Notes under the pieces: model-generated | Told to the model about the DNA's origin: nothing | What the model saw: only the letters and a program-made list of their open reading frames with translations | Databases searched by the model: none | Position numbers and translations under genes: made by a program | Shown: positions 35,742-45,259 of the stretch, in pieces | How the letters are laid out: every line of letters starts with the position of its first letter | Numbering within the stretch: position 1 is the first letter of the stretch | Source of the DNA: Vallitalea okinawensis | GTDB taxonomy: Bacteria > Bacillota > Clostridia > Lachnospirales > PQDH01 | Reading direction: 5' to 3' | DNA length: 64,000 nucleotides | Assembly: GCF_002964605.1 (NCBI RefSeq) | Contig: NZ_PQDH01000015.1 | Location: 1-64,000, forward strand

Positions 35742-36581
35742 TCATAAGTTTGAAAAGCAGTTTCTATATTCTAAGGGACTACATCCTTCATATTGTTTGA
35801 AAACCCTAGTGAAATAAAATTCATCGTTAAATCCAATTTGTCTCGACAGGTCTTTAATAGGTAAGGTTGTGCTTGTGAGTAAATCTTTTGCATGTTCAAT
35901 TCGAACCTGATTGATGTGTTCAACTGGGGTTTTACCAGTGGTATGTTTAAATATTTTTGTAAAATGACCACGACTTAATTGGACCATTGAACATAACTGT
36001 GATATGTTAATGTGTTCTGTATAATGTTTATTGATATAATTGAGGACGTGCTTAATCCTATTTACATTTGTATAGTTCTGTGGAGGATTTTTTAGGTCAT
36101 ATAGGACCTTGAATAAAAATTCCTGGAAAAGAATTTTTGATTGCCATTGGTAGCTTGAACCTTTTTCTAACCAAGTTTTATATAAATGCTCAAATACTTG
36201 TTGGATTTGATAATAATGATGCAATTGATTAACAGGTTTTAAAGGTAATTTATATGGGGAGGTATCAATCGTATATTCATTACCACTATAACTTGCAAAG
36301 GCAAAAGAAAAGTGAACAGCTAAAAAGTGCATTGGTTCATCAAGTCGTGTTTCACCAGAATGAATAAGGTCTGGATAGAAGTAAAAAAGCATTCCGGGTT
36401 GGACAGAATATTCTTTTTCTTCAATTGTAAAACTACCTTTTCCCTCAAGGATGAGCACTAATTCATGGTCATTAATGGTTCGAGTTGGTACACTCCAACC
36501 TTTAAATCCTGTTCTATCAATTACGGTATGAACATTGGGGATGATATTTTCAAGATTACTATAATTAATTACATTCATCAT
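35742..36581 (-). CDS. AraC family regulator with N-terminal cupin domain
   Basis: 279 residues. A cupin-like sensor domain (about 15-140; LILEGKGSFTIEEKEY, PGMLFYFYPDLIHSG) is followed by two AraC helix-turn-helix motifs (about 180-275; INISQLCSMVQLSRGHFTKIF, RQIGFNDEFYFTRVFK). Two ATG codons follow AGGAG; either may be used. It is transcribed toward the URO-D-like gene with a 114-base gap, so that gene is its most likely target. It probably senses a sugar or sugar acid. Confidence 0.88.
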   Translation of the reverse strand: MMNVINYSNLENIIPNVHTVIDRTGFKGWSVPTRTINDHELVLILEGKGSFTIEEKEYSVQPGMLFYFYPDLIHSGETRLDEPMHFLAVHFSFAFASYSGNEYTIDTSPYKLPLKPVNQLHHYYQIQQVFEHLYKTWLEKGSSYQWQSKILFQEFLFKVLYDLKNPPQNYTNVNRIKHVLNYINKHYTEHINISQLCSMVQLSRGHFTKIFKHTTGKTPVEHINQVRIEHAKDLLTSTTLPIKDLSRQIGFNDEFYFTRVFKQYEGCSPLEYRNCFSNL

Positions 36582-37054
36582 AAGTCTCCTAAACTAACTC
36601 ATAAGATCATTTATTAATCACAACCCTATATATGGATATATTATATAGATGTTTCTCGTATTATACAAATATGAATTTAATATAATATGGAAATATGACG
36701 TATAGGAGCTTCAATGTTAAGTTAGGTCACCTTGCAGATGCTTAAAAATGAAGTGTTGCTTATAATAAGTAAATTGGTGTATTTTATAATAATTATTCAT
36801 TTTATTTAACGATTTAGTCTGATAAAGTAATAATGCTATGAGTGGGATTTATGAGTAATACCCTTATTTTATTTGAGTTAGTTTATTTTTTATAATTATA
36901 TTCTCCTAATCATAAAACTACAGTTATATTTAAAATGAATCTGGAATAATTTGAACTTGCAAAACACTGTGTCGTGTGATAATATATTAACGTATTATTG
37001 TATACAATCTTTATAAGAGGTTAAAATAGAGTAATAGGAAAGAGGGGTTTTTAA
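36582..37054 (+). promoter_or_regulatory. 473-bp divergent gap; promoter of the TAXI-TRAP operon
   Basis: The best plus-strand promoter is TTGCAA (36957-36962), a 17-base spacer and TAATAT (36980-36985), about 70 bases before the transporter start. The rest is very AT-rich. No RNA gene, repeat or small reading frame with a ribosome binding site was found. Confidence 0.5.
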
Positions 37055-38017
37055 ATGAAAAAAAGAAATGTAGTTACATTGAGTGTTGTGTGCCTGATGA
37101 TGGTAGTATTGGTTGGATGTGGTACCGTGTCCAAAAAGCAGTTTTTTAACATCACTACTGGAGGAACAGGTGGTACATATTATCCTGTTGGTGGGGCTTT
37201 AGCAGATGTTCTATCGAGTAACATTGAAGGGCTAACAGTAACAGCCCAAGCAGGAAATGCTTCTGTAGGAAATGTTAACTTATTAAGCAATCACGAAACA
37301 GAATCAGCTTTTGTGCAAAATAATGTTGCATTCTGGGCTTATGAAGGACAAGCTTCTTTTGAGGGGAATGCAGTAGATAATTTACGTGGAATCGCAAGTC
37401 TTTATCCAGAAGCTATTCAAATTGTTGCTCTTGAGAGTTCTGGAATTACCAGTGTTGAAGATTTAAAGGGCAAAAAAGTCTCTGTAGGTGAACAAGGAAG
37501 TGGTGTTGAAGTAGATGTTAAAAATATCTTAGATGTTCATGGACTTACATACGATGATATGAGTATCGATTATTTAAGCTTTACTGAAGCGGCTCAGAAA
37601 TTAAAAGATAAGCAAATTGATGCCGCCTTTGTAACAGCAGGTTACCCAACTTCAAGTGTTATGGATGTATCAAAATCAAGAGATATAGTTATTGTGCCAA
37701 TAGCAGAAGAAAAGGTTAACGCAATGATAGAAAAGTCGCCTTATTACGCTCAAACAACAATCCCAGCAGGAACATATGATGGACAAGATGAACCTGTTAA
37801 TACTGCTACAACAATGGCAATGTGGGTTTGTGACGCGGAAGCAGATGATGACCTTGTTTATGGAATGACGAAAGCATTATGGGAAAACCGTCAGAAGTTA
37901 GAGGAAACCCATGATAAAGGAAAAGACATTACCATTGATACAGCTTTAGATGGTATGGCTATTCCATTGCATCCTGGTGCTGAAAAGTACTATAAAGAAC
38001 AAGGTATTATTGATTAG
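37055..38017 (+). CDS. TAXI family TRAP transporter solute-binding lipoprotein
   Basis: A 320-residue extracellular receptor. The lipobox LVGC is followed by the TAXI hallmark ITTGGTGGTYYPVGGALAD, then LVEQ-equivalent regions such as GSGVEVDVKNILDVHGL and AFVTAGYPTSSVMD. ATG lies behind AGAGGGG. It heads a three-gene operon with a DUF1850 protein and a fused permease, the standard TAXI set. Known TAXI ligands include glutamate/glutamine-type and dicarboxylate compounds; the ligand here is unknown. Confidence 0.93.
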   Translation: MKKRNVVTLSVVCLMMVVLVGCGTVSKKQFFNITTGGTGGTYYPVGGALADVLSSNIEGLTVTAQAGNASVGNVNLLSNHETESAFVQNNVAFWAYEGQASFEGNAVDNLRGIASLYPEAIQIVALESSGITSVEDLKGKKVSVGEQGSGVEVDVKNILDVHGLTYDDMSIDYLSFTEAAQKLKDKQIDAAFVTAGYPTSSVMDVSKSRDIVIVPIAEEKVNAMIEKSPYYAQTTIPAGTYDGQDEPVNTATTMAMWVCDAEADDDLVYGMTKALWENRQKLEETHDKGKDITIDTALDGMAIPLHPGAEKYYKEQGIID

Positions 38018-38032
38018 AAAATCATCTCAAAA

Positions 38033-38064
38033 AGGAGGGGCCGAGTATTTCTCGGCCTTTTTAT
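38033..38064 (+). promoter_or_regulatory. hairpin lodged between Shine-Dalgarno and start codon of the DUF1850 gene
   Basis: AAGGAGG (about 38032-38038) is followed by hairpin GGCCGAG-TATTT-CTCGGCC (38039-38057), five T and then ATG 38065. The linear distance from the site to ATG is 26 bases, far too long. With the 19-base hairpin folded out it is about 7, which is ideal. The same hairpin and T-run also look like an intrinsic terminator. Confidence 0.7.
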
Positions 38065-38568
38065 ATGAAAAAGATTAAGTTACTCATATTAATAGGTTTA
38101 ATTATAGTCATTATGTATCTTTTGATACCCATTCAATGCTTTGTTATAACGGATCTAGAAAAGAATCATATTGTTAAAGTCATTCCCATAATTGAAGATG
38201 AAATCGTTGTCTATCGTTATATCCATTCTGTTTCAAAGACACCGATCGAAGAATATTTAGTAGCCATAAACAAAGAAATAGCCTTACAAGAAGTGCGCTA
38301 TATCGATCAAGGTGGGGCTGGTATGCCAGAATACGGATATGGTGATGAGGAGTTTGAGAACATGGGGGATTATTTTGTCATAAGAAATTTTAATCGAAGC
38401 TTCGAGGAAGTGGTTATTAATGTGCAAGACAAATATGAGAATGAGTTTATCTTTGAAGACTCTAGAGTCTTTTTACCGGATGTAATTGAAAATAACAAAA
38501 GAATTCTTATAAAAATTGATGACCTACCTAGAGGTCAAATTTGGTTGACGAGGTTTAAAGGGGGATAA
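38065..38568 (+). CDS. DUF1850 domain protein of TAXI-TRAP operon
   Basis: 167 residues with one N-terminal membrane helix or uncleaved signal (LLILIGLIIVIMYLLIPI). The DUF1850 core follows, with the typical YIHSVSKTPIEEYL motif (HS-x3-TPV-like) and GGAGMPEYG. The family is found between the TAXI receptor and the fused permease, but its role is not known. The start sits directly after a hairpin/T-run (see 38033-38064). Confidence 0.85.
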   Translation: MKKIKLLILIGLIIVIMYLLIPIQCFVITDLEKNHIVKVIPIIEDEIVVYRYIHSVSKTPIEEYLVAINKEIALQEVRYIDQGGAGMPEYGYGDEEFENMGDYFVIRNFNRSFEEVVINVQDKYENEFIFEDSRVFLPDVIENNKRILIKIDDLPRGQIWLTRFKGG

Positions 38569-38570
38569 AA

Positions 38571-40598
38571 ATGGAAGAAAAAATAAACAATGATGTGGAA
38601 GTTGATCTGGACCAAGTTAAAGAAATGGATAAAGAATCAAATTATAGAAAACTAGTAGGATGGGCAGGAGGAGTTATTTTATCCATCAGTGTGGCGATGT
38701 CTTTATTTCAACTCTATACGTCCGGCTTTGGATTATTACAAGCAAGGTTACAAAGATCTATTCATCTAGCCTTTGCCATGTCTTTAATATTTTTACTATT
38801 TCCTGCTACAAAGAAATCACCAAAAAATAAATTTACGATAGTTGATGTTTTATTTGCCATCGTTGGAGTGGTAGTTAATCTCTATATTGTCTTTAATTTT
38901 GAGAGTTTAGCTTATCGGTCAGGTGCACCTACCACCATGGATATCATCATGGCAGTGTTAGCTGTAATAGTGGTATTAGAGGCAGGTAGACGTGTGATTG
39001 GGATTGATCTGCCTATATTAGGAGTTATCTTCTTAGCTTATGCTTACTTAGGACCTTACCTGCCATTTTTAGCTCATAGAGGTTATTCCATTAACCGAAT
39101 TGCGGAGTACATGTATTTAACATTAGAGGGGATATACAGTACACCTCTTGCTGTCGCGGCAACCTATGTATTTCTATTCGTACTATTTGGTGTGCTGGCT
39201 GAGAAGACAGGGTTAGGACAGCTCTTTATTGATATAGCTATGGCCGTTGCAGGAAAAAGTACAGGTGGACCTGCCAAGGTTTCTGTAATCTCAAGTGGAT
39301 TAATGGGTTCTATTAACGGTAGCTCCATAGCCAATACTGTTACAACCGGGGCTTTTACCATTCCTTTAATGAAGAAAATGGGTTATCAACCCCGATTCGC
39401 TGGAGCAGTTGAAGCTGCAGCATCAACTGGTGGACAAATCATGCCACCAATAATGGGGGCAGCGGCCTTCATCATGGCTGAGTTTTTAGGTATATCCTAT
39501 TCAACTATTATTTTTGCAGCAATTATACCTGCATTACTCTATTATTTAGCTGTAGGCACCATGGTTCATTTAGAAGCTGCTAAGCACGACTTAAAAGGAT
39601 TAGAAAGGGTTCCTCACATATTTAATATCCTAAAGGAAAGAGGTTACTTGCTCGTGCCTTTAGTTGTGATTATTTGGCAATTGGTTGGCGGCTTTACACC
39701 ACTAAGTGCAGGGTTTTATGGAAGCTTATCAGCTATGATTATTTATTTTATCGAGCTTTTGATCGTAAGTAGAAAAGAAGGATTAGACTTGATAAAAGGG
39801 ATAAAGATGTGGTTGATGGACATGAGAGATTGTTTAAGTAAAGGAGCCATCTCTTCATTAGGTGTAACAGCTTCATGTGCAGCTGTTGGTTTCATTGTTG
39901 GTACTTGCACATTAACTGGATTGGGGTTAACCTTTGCCAATAAGACAATCAGTTTAGCTCAAACCATTGTTGACTTTTTTGCAGGTATTGGTTTAACCTT
40001 TATGGCTACACCTAGTGTACATCTGTTCTTTACTTTAGTATTCACTATGATCGCATGTACCATATTAGGATCAGGAATACCAACAACTGCAACGTATATC
40101 ATTTTAGCAATGATCGCTGCACCAGCTATTGAGAGTTTAGGTGTCAATCCATTAGCAGCTCATCTTTTCGTTCTATATTTTGGCGTAGTTGCTGACTTAA
40201 CACCTCCTGTTGCTCTAGCAGCTTATGCAGGTGCTGGGATAGCTGGATCAAATCCATTCTTGACTGGTTTTACAGCTGTAAAACTAGCCTTAGCGGGTTT
40301 TGTAGTACCATTTATATTTGTGTATAACCCAGTCTTGTTACTTCAAGATGTGGTATTGGTAGAAGCCATTATTCCTATCACTACAGCTGTAATTGGTATT
40401 ATAGCTATGGGGGCAGGAGCAGTAGGGTATCTAAAGACAAATGCTGGTATCATAGAAAGAGTATTACTTTTCTTGAGTGCCTTCTTATTACTTATACCTG
40501 GCTGGAAGTCAGACTTAGCAGGGATTTTCTTATTATTACTGATTTTTACTTACCAGATGATGAAAAAGAAAAAAGAAGTTATTATCGATATGGTATAA
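38571..40598 (+). CDS. TRAP transporter fused permease (DctQ-DctM type)
   Basis: A 675-residue inner-membrane protein with about 16-18 helices. A four-helix DctQ-like part (about 30-170) is fused to a large DctM-like part with TRAP signatures GLMGSINGSSIANTVTTGAF, AAASTGGQIMPPIMGAAAF and the second inverted copy ILGSGIPTTATYIILAMIAA plus VADLTPPVALAAYAGAGIAG. ATG lies behind AAGGGGG, two bases after the DUF1850 stop. It uses an ion gradient with the receptor at 37055 for uptake. Confidence 0.94.
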   Translation: MEEKINNDVEVDLDQVKEMDKESNYRKLVGWAGGVILSISVAMSLFQLYTSGFGLLQARLQRSIHLAFAMSLIFLLFPATKKSPKNKFTIVDVLFAIVGVVVNLYIVFNFESLAYRSGAPTTMDIIMAVLAVIVVLEAGRRVIGIDLPILGVIFLAYAYLGPYLPFLAHRGYSINRIAEYMYLTLEGIYSTPLAVAATYVFLFVLFGVLAEKTGLGQLFIDIAMAVAGKSTGGPAKVSVISSGLMGSINGSSIANTVTTGAFTIPLMKKMGYQPRFAGAVEAAASTGGQIMPPIMGAAAFIMAEFLGISYSTIIFAAIIPALLYYLAVGTMVHLEAAKHDLKGLERVPHIFNILKERGYLLVPLVVIIWQLVGGFTPLSAGFYGSLSAMIIYFIELLIVSRKEGLDLIKGIKMWLMDMRDCLSKGAISSLGVTASCAAVGFIVGTCTLTGLGLTFANKTISLAQTIVDFFAGIGLTFMATPSVHLFFTLVFTMIACTILGSGIPTTATYIILAMIAAPAIESLGVNPLAAHLFVLYFGVVADLTPPVALAAYAGAGIAGSNPFLTGFTAVKLALAGFVVPFIFVYNPVLLLQDVVLVEAIIPITTAVIGIIAMGAGAVGYLKTNAGIIERVLLFLSAFLLLIPGWKSDLAGIFLLLLIFTYQMMKKKKEVIIDMV

Positions 40599-40602
40599 AA
40601 TT

Positions 40603-40636
40603 AAGGAGTAGGAAAGAATATACTTTCCTACTCCTT
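40603..40636. terminator. bidirectional terminator between convergent operons
   Basis: Perfect 14-bp stem AAGGAGTAGGAAAG/CTTTCCTACTCCTT with a six-base loop, ending next to the stop codon of the minus-strand kinase gene. Confidence 0.9.
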
Positions 40637-42097
40637 TTATCGTACTAAATTGATGCCAAATACAACACCTTCATCTGTATTACGAACAAAGTAATCACCG
40701 CCATGGAGGGTTACTATTTGTTTAGCTATGGCTAAACCTAAACCTATGCCTTCTTTTTTAGAATTTTTATTCTTGTAGAAACTCTCCCATATAAGATCAA
40801 TATCCTTTTCAGCAATCTTATGACCTGTATTCTCAACTAAGATCTGTATATAGTTATTCTGTGGTCGCATACTTAGTGTTATTTGACCTCCAGGGTTTGT
40901 ATATTTAATGGCGTTTTGAATTAAGTTACTGATAGCTTGTTCGATACGAATGGAATCACCTTTAATGATATAGCCTGATTCCACACCTGATACGTTAAAT
41001 GTGAATTGCTTAGCTTTTACAAGCTCATGGTATTTGTAATAAAGTTGATCAAGTAACAAACCTATATTAAAGTCATTAAATTCTACTTTAAACACACCAG
41101 ATTCTAATTGTGACAGATCTAATAAATCCCTAACAATCTTACTGATTTTTTCAGACTCTTCTTGAATGATCTGATAACTACTATCTACCTCATCATTACT
41201 GGTGATGACACCATCCATCAGTGCTTCAATATAGCTATTGATGATTGATAGAGGTGTTTGTAACTCATGAGAAACTTGCCCAATGAACTGCTTTCTTAAT
41301 TGATCCGTAGATTTTTCCTTTTTTAGTTCTGTTTTTAATTGATTAATTGTAACTTCTAATTTATCAGACAACACGTTAATTGAGCTACTTAGCTCACCAA
41401 TCTCATCATTTCTTTGCTGGTTACATCTCTGAGAAAAGTCCAGACTGCTCATTTTTATAGCAATATTCTTCACTTCAATAACGGGATTAATAATATTCCG
41501 TGATATGATGAATGTCAATATGCTTATTAATAAGAGTGCAATAATGGTTATCATGTACAAAAGTTGTTGAATGATATTGACGGAATCTTGTATGGACTTT
41601 ATTGGCATATATATTATGATTAGATTGCCATAGCTATCAATTTTGTTATATAATAATAAGTCATTATCGTTTTTAGCGTTAGGCGGCACTCCCTTTATCT
41701 TTATATCTGGATTGAGTAAGTTGATAAATTCACTTCTAGAATAACGTGTTACTCCCTCATTGACGTTATCGAAATCAAAAGGAGTATTACCTATCCGTCG
41801 CATAAACCCAAAACTATCTGTGTAGATAAGAGCATAAGTGCTATCTAGGATAATGATTTCACCTTCAAAACTTAGGGAAAGATCAGCAAAAAGAGCTTCA
41901 TCCATGTCATTACGTGCATTATTAGAATTTGCTATAATGTTTTCTATGGTGGCACCATATTCTTTCATCAGTTCTTCTTTTCTATACTCATAGTAGGTTT
42001 GAGAGAAATATGTTATGGTGAACCAAGCAGAAAATAATATGAGTAACATAATACCTGAGTAAATGAGTAATAACTTAGCCTTCAGTGACTTGATCAT
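40637..42097 (-). CDS. sensor histidine kinase of the TolC/MacB locus
   Basis: A 486-residue membrane kinase with helices at about 8-28 and 180-203 around an extracellular loop of about 150 residues. HAMP follows, then HisKA with QVSHELQTPL (His phospho-acceptor), and HATPase with NLIQNAIKYTN and GIGLGLAI. ATG 42097 behind GAGGTG lies inside the regulator gene, giving a 23-base overlap. It is paralogous to the kinase at 52725. It probably controls the adjacent export operon in response to an envelope stress or substrate. Confidence 0.92.
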   Translation of the reverse strand: MIKSLKAKLLLIYSGIMLLILFSAWFTITYFSQTYYEYRKEELMKEYGATIENIIANSNNARNDMDEALFADLSLSFEGEIIILDSTYALIYTDSFGFMRRIGNTPFDFDNVNEGVTRYSRSEFINLLNPDIKIKGVPPNAKNDNDLLLYNKIDSYGNLIIIYMPIKSIQDSVNIIQQLLYMITIIALLLISILTFIISRNIINPVIEVKNIAIKMSSLDFSQRCNQQRNDEIGELSSSINVLSDKLEVTINQLKTELKKEKSTDQLRKQFIGQVSHELQTPLSIINSYIEALMDGVITSNDEVDSSYQIIQEESEKISKIVRDLLDLSQLESGVFKVEFNDFNIGLLLDQLYYKYHELVKAKQFTFNVSGVESGYIIKGDSIRIEQAISNLIQNAIKYTNPGGQITLSMRPQNNYIQILVENTGHKIAEKDIDLIWESFYKNKNSKKEGIGLGLAIAKQIVTLHGGDYFVRNTDEGVVFGINLVR

Positions 42098-42773
42098 CGT
42101 TAAACACCTCAAATTTATAACCTGTACCTCTAATTGTTTGAATGTTATTTTTAATCATGCTCAGCTTTTGGCGTAACATTTTTATATGCGTATCGACGGT
42201 TCTGAGGTCACCTTCATACTCTCTGCCCCAAATAGCATTGAGAATAATATCCCTACTTAGAACGATGGAGCGATTATTGATTAAATAAATTAAAAGCTCA
42301 TATTCTTTTGGGGTTAATCGAACTTCACCGTTTTTGTTGACAACTTTATGCGACTTTATATAGATCGTCAAACCATTAATGCTATACTCATTGTGAATTG
42401 AAATCTTTTCATTTTTCCTAAGGATAGATTTCATGCGAGCAATGAGTTCCTTGGTGCTAAAGGGTTTGGTCATATATTGATCAACACCGTACTCAAAGCC
42501 TCTTATTTTATCGTCTTCTTGTGAGCAAGCTGTCAGCATAATAATGGGGACGTGGCTATCCCTTCTAATGAATCTGCATACTTCCCATCCGTCCATTAGT
42601 GGAAGCATGGCATCCAAAATGATAATATCAGGATGATGAATCTGCCAATTGTGGATGGCTTCCTCTCCGTTTTCAGCCTCGAGTATTGTATATCCCTCAA
42701 AGGATAAGTATTTCTTAATAATATTCCGTAAACGTTCTTCGTCTTCTACCACAAGAACTTTTATACCATTCAT
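42075..42773 (-). CDS. OmpR-type response regulator
   Basis: 232 residues. The receiver has Asp in IIILDAMLPLMDGW and Lys in YMTKPF. The C-terminal winged helix (LTPKEYELLIYLINNRSIVLSRDIILNAIW, ending GTGYKFEV) binds DNA. ATG 42773 behind AAGGAGGG is preferred over an earlier in-frame ATG that lies in that site. It is the seventh gene of the export operon and is coupled to the kinase. Its paralogue is at 52049. Confidence 0.93.
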   Translation of the reverse strand: MNGIKVLVVEDEERLRNIIKKYLSFEGYTILEAENGEEAIHNWQIHHPDIIILDAMLPLMDGWEVCRFIRRDSHVPIIMLTACSQEDDKIRGFEYGVDQYMTKPFSTKELIARMKSILRKNEKISIHNEYSINGLTIYIKSHKVVNKNGEVRLTPKEYELLIYLINNRSIVLSRDIILNAIWGREYEGDLRTVDTHIKMLRQKLSMIKNNIQTIRGTGYKFEVFNDDQVTEG

Positions 42774-42810
42774 AAAACCCTCCTTCATGGGCTACCTAAG
42801 GCAAAATGGA

Positions 42811-44022
42811 TTAATTGATTCCATATAGATACTTTAAGTAGTCAACTTTAAACTGATTATAAGTTATAAGTTGTTGGTAATAATTATATGTGTTTTTTCG
42901 AAGCTGGTATTCTGCTTCTAGTTGGTCTAAGGTACTGATGTTACCCAGTTCATATTCCAAAAGTACATGTTCATAGTTTTGTTTATAGAGTTCATACTTT
43001 TTATAAGATAGATCCAGTTCTTTTAAACTATTATCATAGTTATAATAACATTTTTTTATATCTAAATAAATAGACTGTTTTTCTTGCTCCAATTTCTTTA
43101 GGTCTAACTGATAACTAAGATACTTCTCTTCATAAGAAGCTTCATCTTCATCATAAACAAGATTTAATTTCACTAAGTAGTTTTCATACTGCTGTTGTTG
43201 GAATTCAATGAGGTTCAAGCCAAAGTTAGTGCTTACGGCAAGTGATAAGAATTCATCCATCTCTTGAATATCAATAATTTGGATTTCTTCTGGGTTAACA
43301 TGAAAATCGTAAGAGATAGAAGTATCAAGGTTCAGTGTATAGAGTATAGTATCATAGCATTCTTTCAATTTAATTTCTGAAGTACTTAACTGATCTTCAA
43401 GGGTTATAAGTTGCATGTTTATGTCTTCAATAACAGTTGATGTGACATTACCTGATTCCAGTTCTAAGAGAGCATTTTCTTTTTCTAGAGTTAAAATTTC
43501 TTTTTCTAACTCTAGTAGTTCAACATCCAATTGCATTAATCCATAATCATATAAGTAAGCTTGGAAATTATACTGATTAGTTAATAATTCTTGGCTAAGA
43601 AGTTGATTAACACGATTCAATTCATATTGTAAGACTTCCATATCCATATAATTGTTCAGTTGTCCTTCTAATGAATTTAAATATTGATTTTGAGTCAAAG
43701 CTAGTTGATAAATAACTTGATTAAACTCAGAGCTTGAAGTATCTTCCTCTTCGATAAGTTGCTCAAGTTCCATATCATACATATAAAGCTTTACTTCATA
43801 AATAGAAAGAGAATCTAGGATACTCTCATAATTCTCTAAATTTGCTTCATCCTGCATTTCATCTAATAAGAAACTTAATTCTGTTTGATAATTATCAATA
43901 CTCTGATTGTCGTATAAGTCCATCAATTGTTTGACTGTTAGCTTGTTTTCTTCTGCTGTGACACCTGAAGAAAAACTGAGTACCATTGTTAAGATCATCA
44001 ATGAAGTCATCCATTTTTTCAT
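42811..44022 (-). CDS. TolC-family (outer membrane efflux protein-like) exported protein, copy 2
   Basis: 403 residues with a signal peptide (MKKWMTSLMILTMVLSFSSG) and long heptad-rich helices. The closing ELGNISTLDQLEAEYQLRKN matches the second-half TolC/OEP motif (G-x2-S-x2-D-x2-A). It is very rich in Gln, Leu, Tyr and acidic residues. ATG lies behind TAGGAGGA. It is the second of two adjacent TolC-like genes in an export operon. True TolC spans an outer membrane. In a presumed monoderm host it may instead be a cell-wall-spanning coiled-coil conduit or adaptor. Confidence 0.78.
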   Translation of the reverse strand: MKKWMTSLMILTMVLSFSSGVTAEENKLTVKQLMDLYDNQSIDNYQTELSFLLDEMQDEANLENYESILDSLSIYEVKLYMYDMELEQLIEEEDTSSSEFNQVIYQLALTQNQYLNSLEGQLNNYMDMEVLQYELNRVNQLLSQELLTNQYNFQAYLYDYGLMQLDVELLELEKEILTLEKENALLELESGNVTSTVIEDINMQLITLEDQLSTSEIKLKECYDTILYTLNLDTSISYDFHVNPEEIQIIDIQEMDEFLSLAVSTNFGLNLIEFQQQQYENYLVKLNLVYDEDEASYEEKYLSYQLDLKKLEQEKQSIYLDIKKCYYNYDNSLKELDLSYKKYELYKQNYEHVLLEYELGNISTLDQLEAEYQLRKNTYNYYQQLITYNQFKVDYLKYLYGIN

Positions 44023-44044
44023 ATAAATCCTCCTAAAAGCTGAC

Positions 44045-45238
44045 TTACTCTTCGTAGATCAATAATAATAATTCCATCAAACTGTTATTTAAATCAATAA
44101 CGGATTGCTCATAGGTCTTAATTGTTTGAAGATAAGAATATTCAGCCTGATCTAACTGATATAAACTTATTTGACCACTTTCGTAAGCAATTATTTCATT
44201 TTCATATTCCTTTAAGGCAGAAGCCACATCAGCTTCAGTATTTAGTAATGATTTATTTTTGGACTGATAGTTATAATAGGTATTGATTACTTGGTTGATG
44301 CTATTGGTTAAGTTTGCTTCATTATTAATTTGGTCAATTTGATAGTTATAGTAGGTTTCAACATAATCTTCATCAATACTGTTATCAGGATAGACTCCTT
44401 GAAGGTAAGTCATATAATCATTGGTTGCATTAACTACTTCCAATTGTCTTACATAGGTTATATTATTGGTTTTGTAATAGGTTAGCATGTTTTCAAGAGA
44501 AAGCTCTTCAACAAATTGAGTTGTAGGAAGAGCTATTTCAAATTCATAAGTATTTTCAACAGGAAGAGATAATTTTATTTTTAGTGCCTCATTTGCTAAA
44601 TCAATTTGATGTTGTGTAAGATCTCTTTTCAAGATGAGATCTTCATAGGCATATTGGTTTTCCATTACAGTTAATTCAGATACAATACCTAGTTCATACT
44701 GGACAGTGATTAAATCCAGTTCTTGCTTGCTAATGCTTAATTGCTTTTCTTGAAGTGCTAGATCTTGTTCTAGTAAATAGTAATCATAGAGTTCCTCTCT
44801 TAGAGTATTTATCTCCTGACTGATAGCATATGTTTCCTGCTCATCAAGAGTAATTAAATCAAAATCTAATAGTTGAAACTGCTTTTCTTGATTAGCATAG
44901 TTCAAAGCTTCCTTATAATAAATGTCCCTTAAATCCTGTTCATCATCAGAATCATCTTCTTTGGCTTCTTCATAATCCTTTAAACTAGCTTCTACTTCGT
45001 TCAATTGATCTCCTAGATTTTCTTTGGAGTCCTCATAACTCATTGATAGCAATTGATTTTCTATCTTGATTTTTTGTACATCATAGCTATTCACTAAGTA
45101 GATGGCGATAGCTTCTTCTTCGGATATAGTTTTGACTTCTTCTGCTAAAGAAGTCAAGGAAAAACTGATTATGATAGAGAAGGTAATAAGTAGGTATTTA
45201 ATTATGAACAAGATACCACTGTTTTTTTGTTTTGACAT
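44045..45238 (-). CDS. TolC-family (outer membrane efflux protein-like) exported protein, copy 1
   Basis: 397 residues with an N-terminal signal or anchor helix (ILFIIKYLLITFSIIISFSL). Two OEP-like halves follow. The first contains YELGIVSELTVMENQYAYED and the second YESGQISLYQLDQAEYSYLQ, each with the G-x2-S pattern of TolC hairpins. Both halves match the family better than those of the downstream paralogue. ATG lies behind ATAGGAGGT. It is located between the ATPase and the second TolC-like gene. Confidence 0.82.
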   Translation of the reverse strand: MSKQKNSGILFIIKYLLITFSIIISFSLTSLAEEVKTISEEEAIAIYLVNSYDVQKIKIENQLLSMSYEDSKENLGDQLNEVEASLKDYEEAKEDDSDDEQDLRDIYYKEALNYANQEKQFQLLDFDLITLDEQETYAISQEINTLREELYDYYLLEQDLALQEKQLSISKQELDLITVQYELGIVSELTVMENQYAYEDLILKRDLTQHQIDLANEALKIKLSLPVENTYEFEIALPTTQFVEELSLENMLTYYKTNNITYVRQLEVVNATNDYMTYLQGVYPDNSIDEDYVETYYNYQIDQINNEANLTNSINQVINTYYNYQSKNKSLLNTEADVASALKEYENEIIAYESGQISLYQLDQAEYSYLQTIKTYEQSVIDLNNSLMELLLLIYEE

Positions 45239-45259
45239 GTATAGACCTCCTATATAAAA

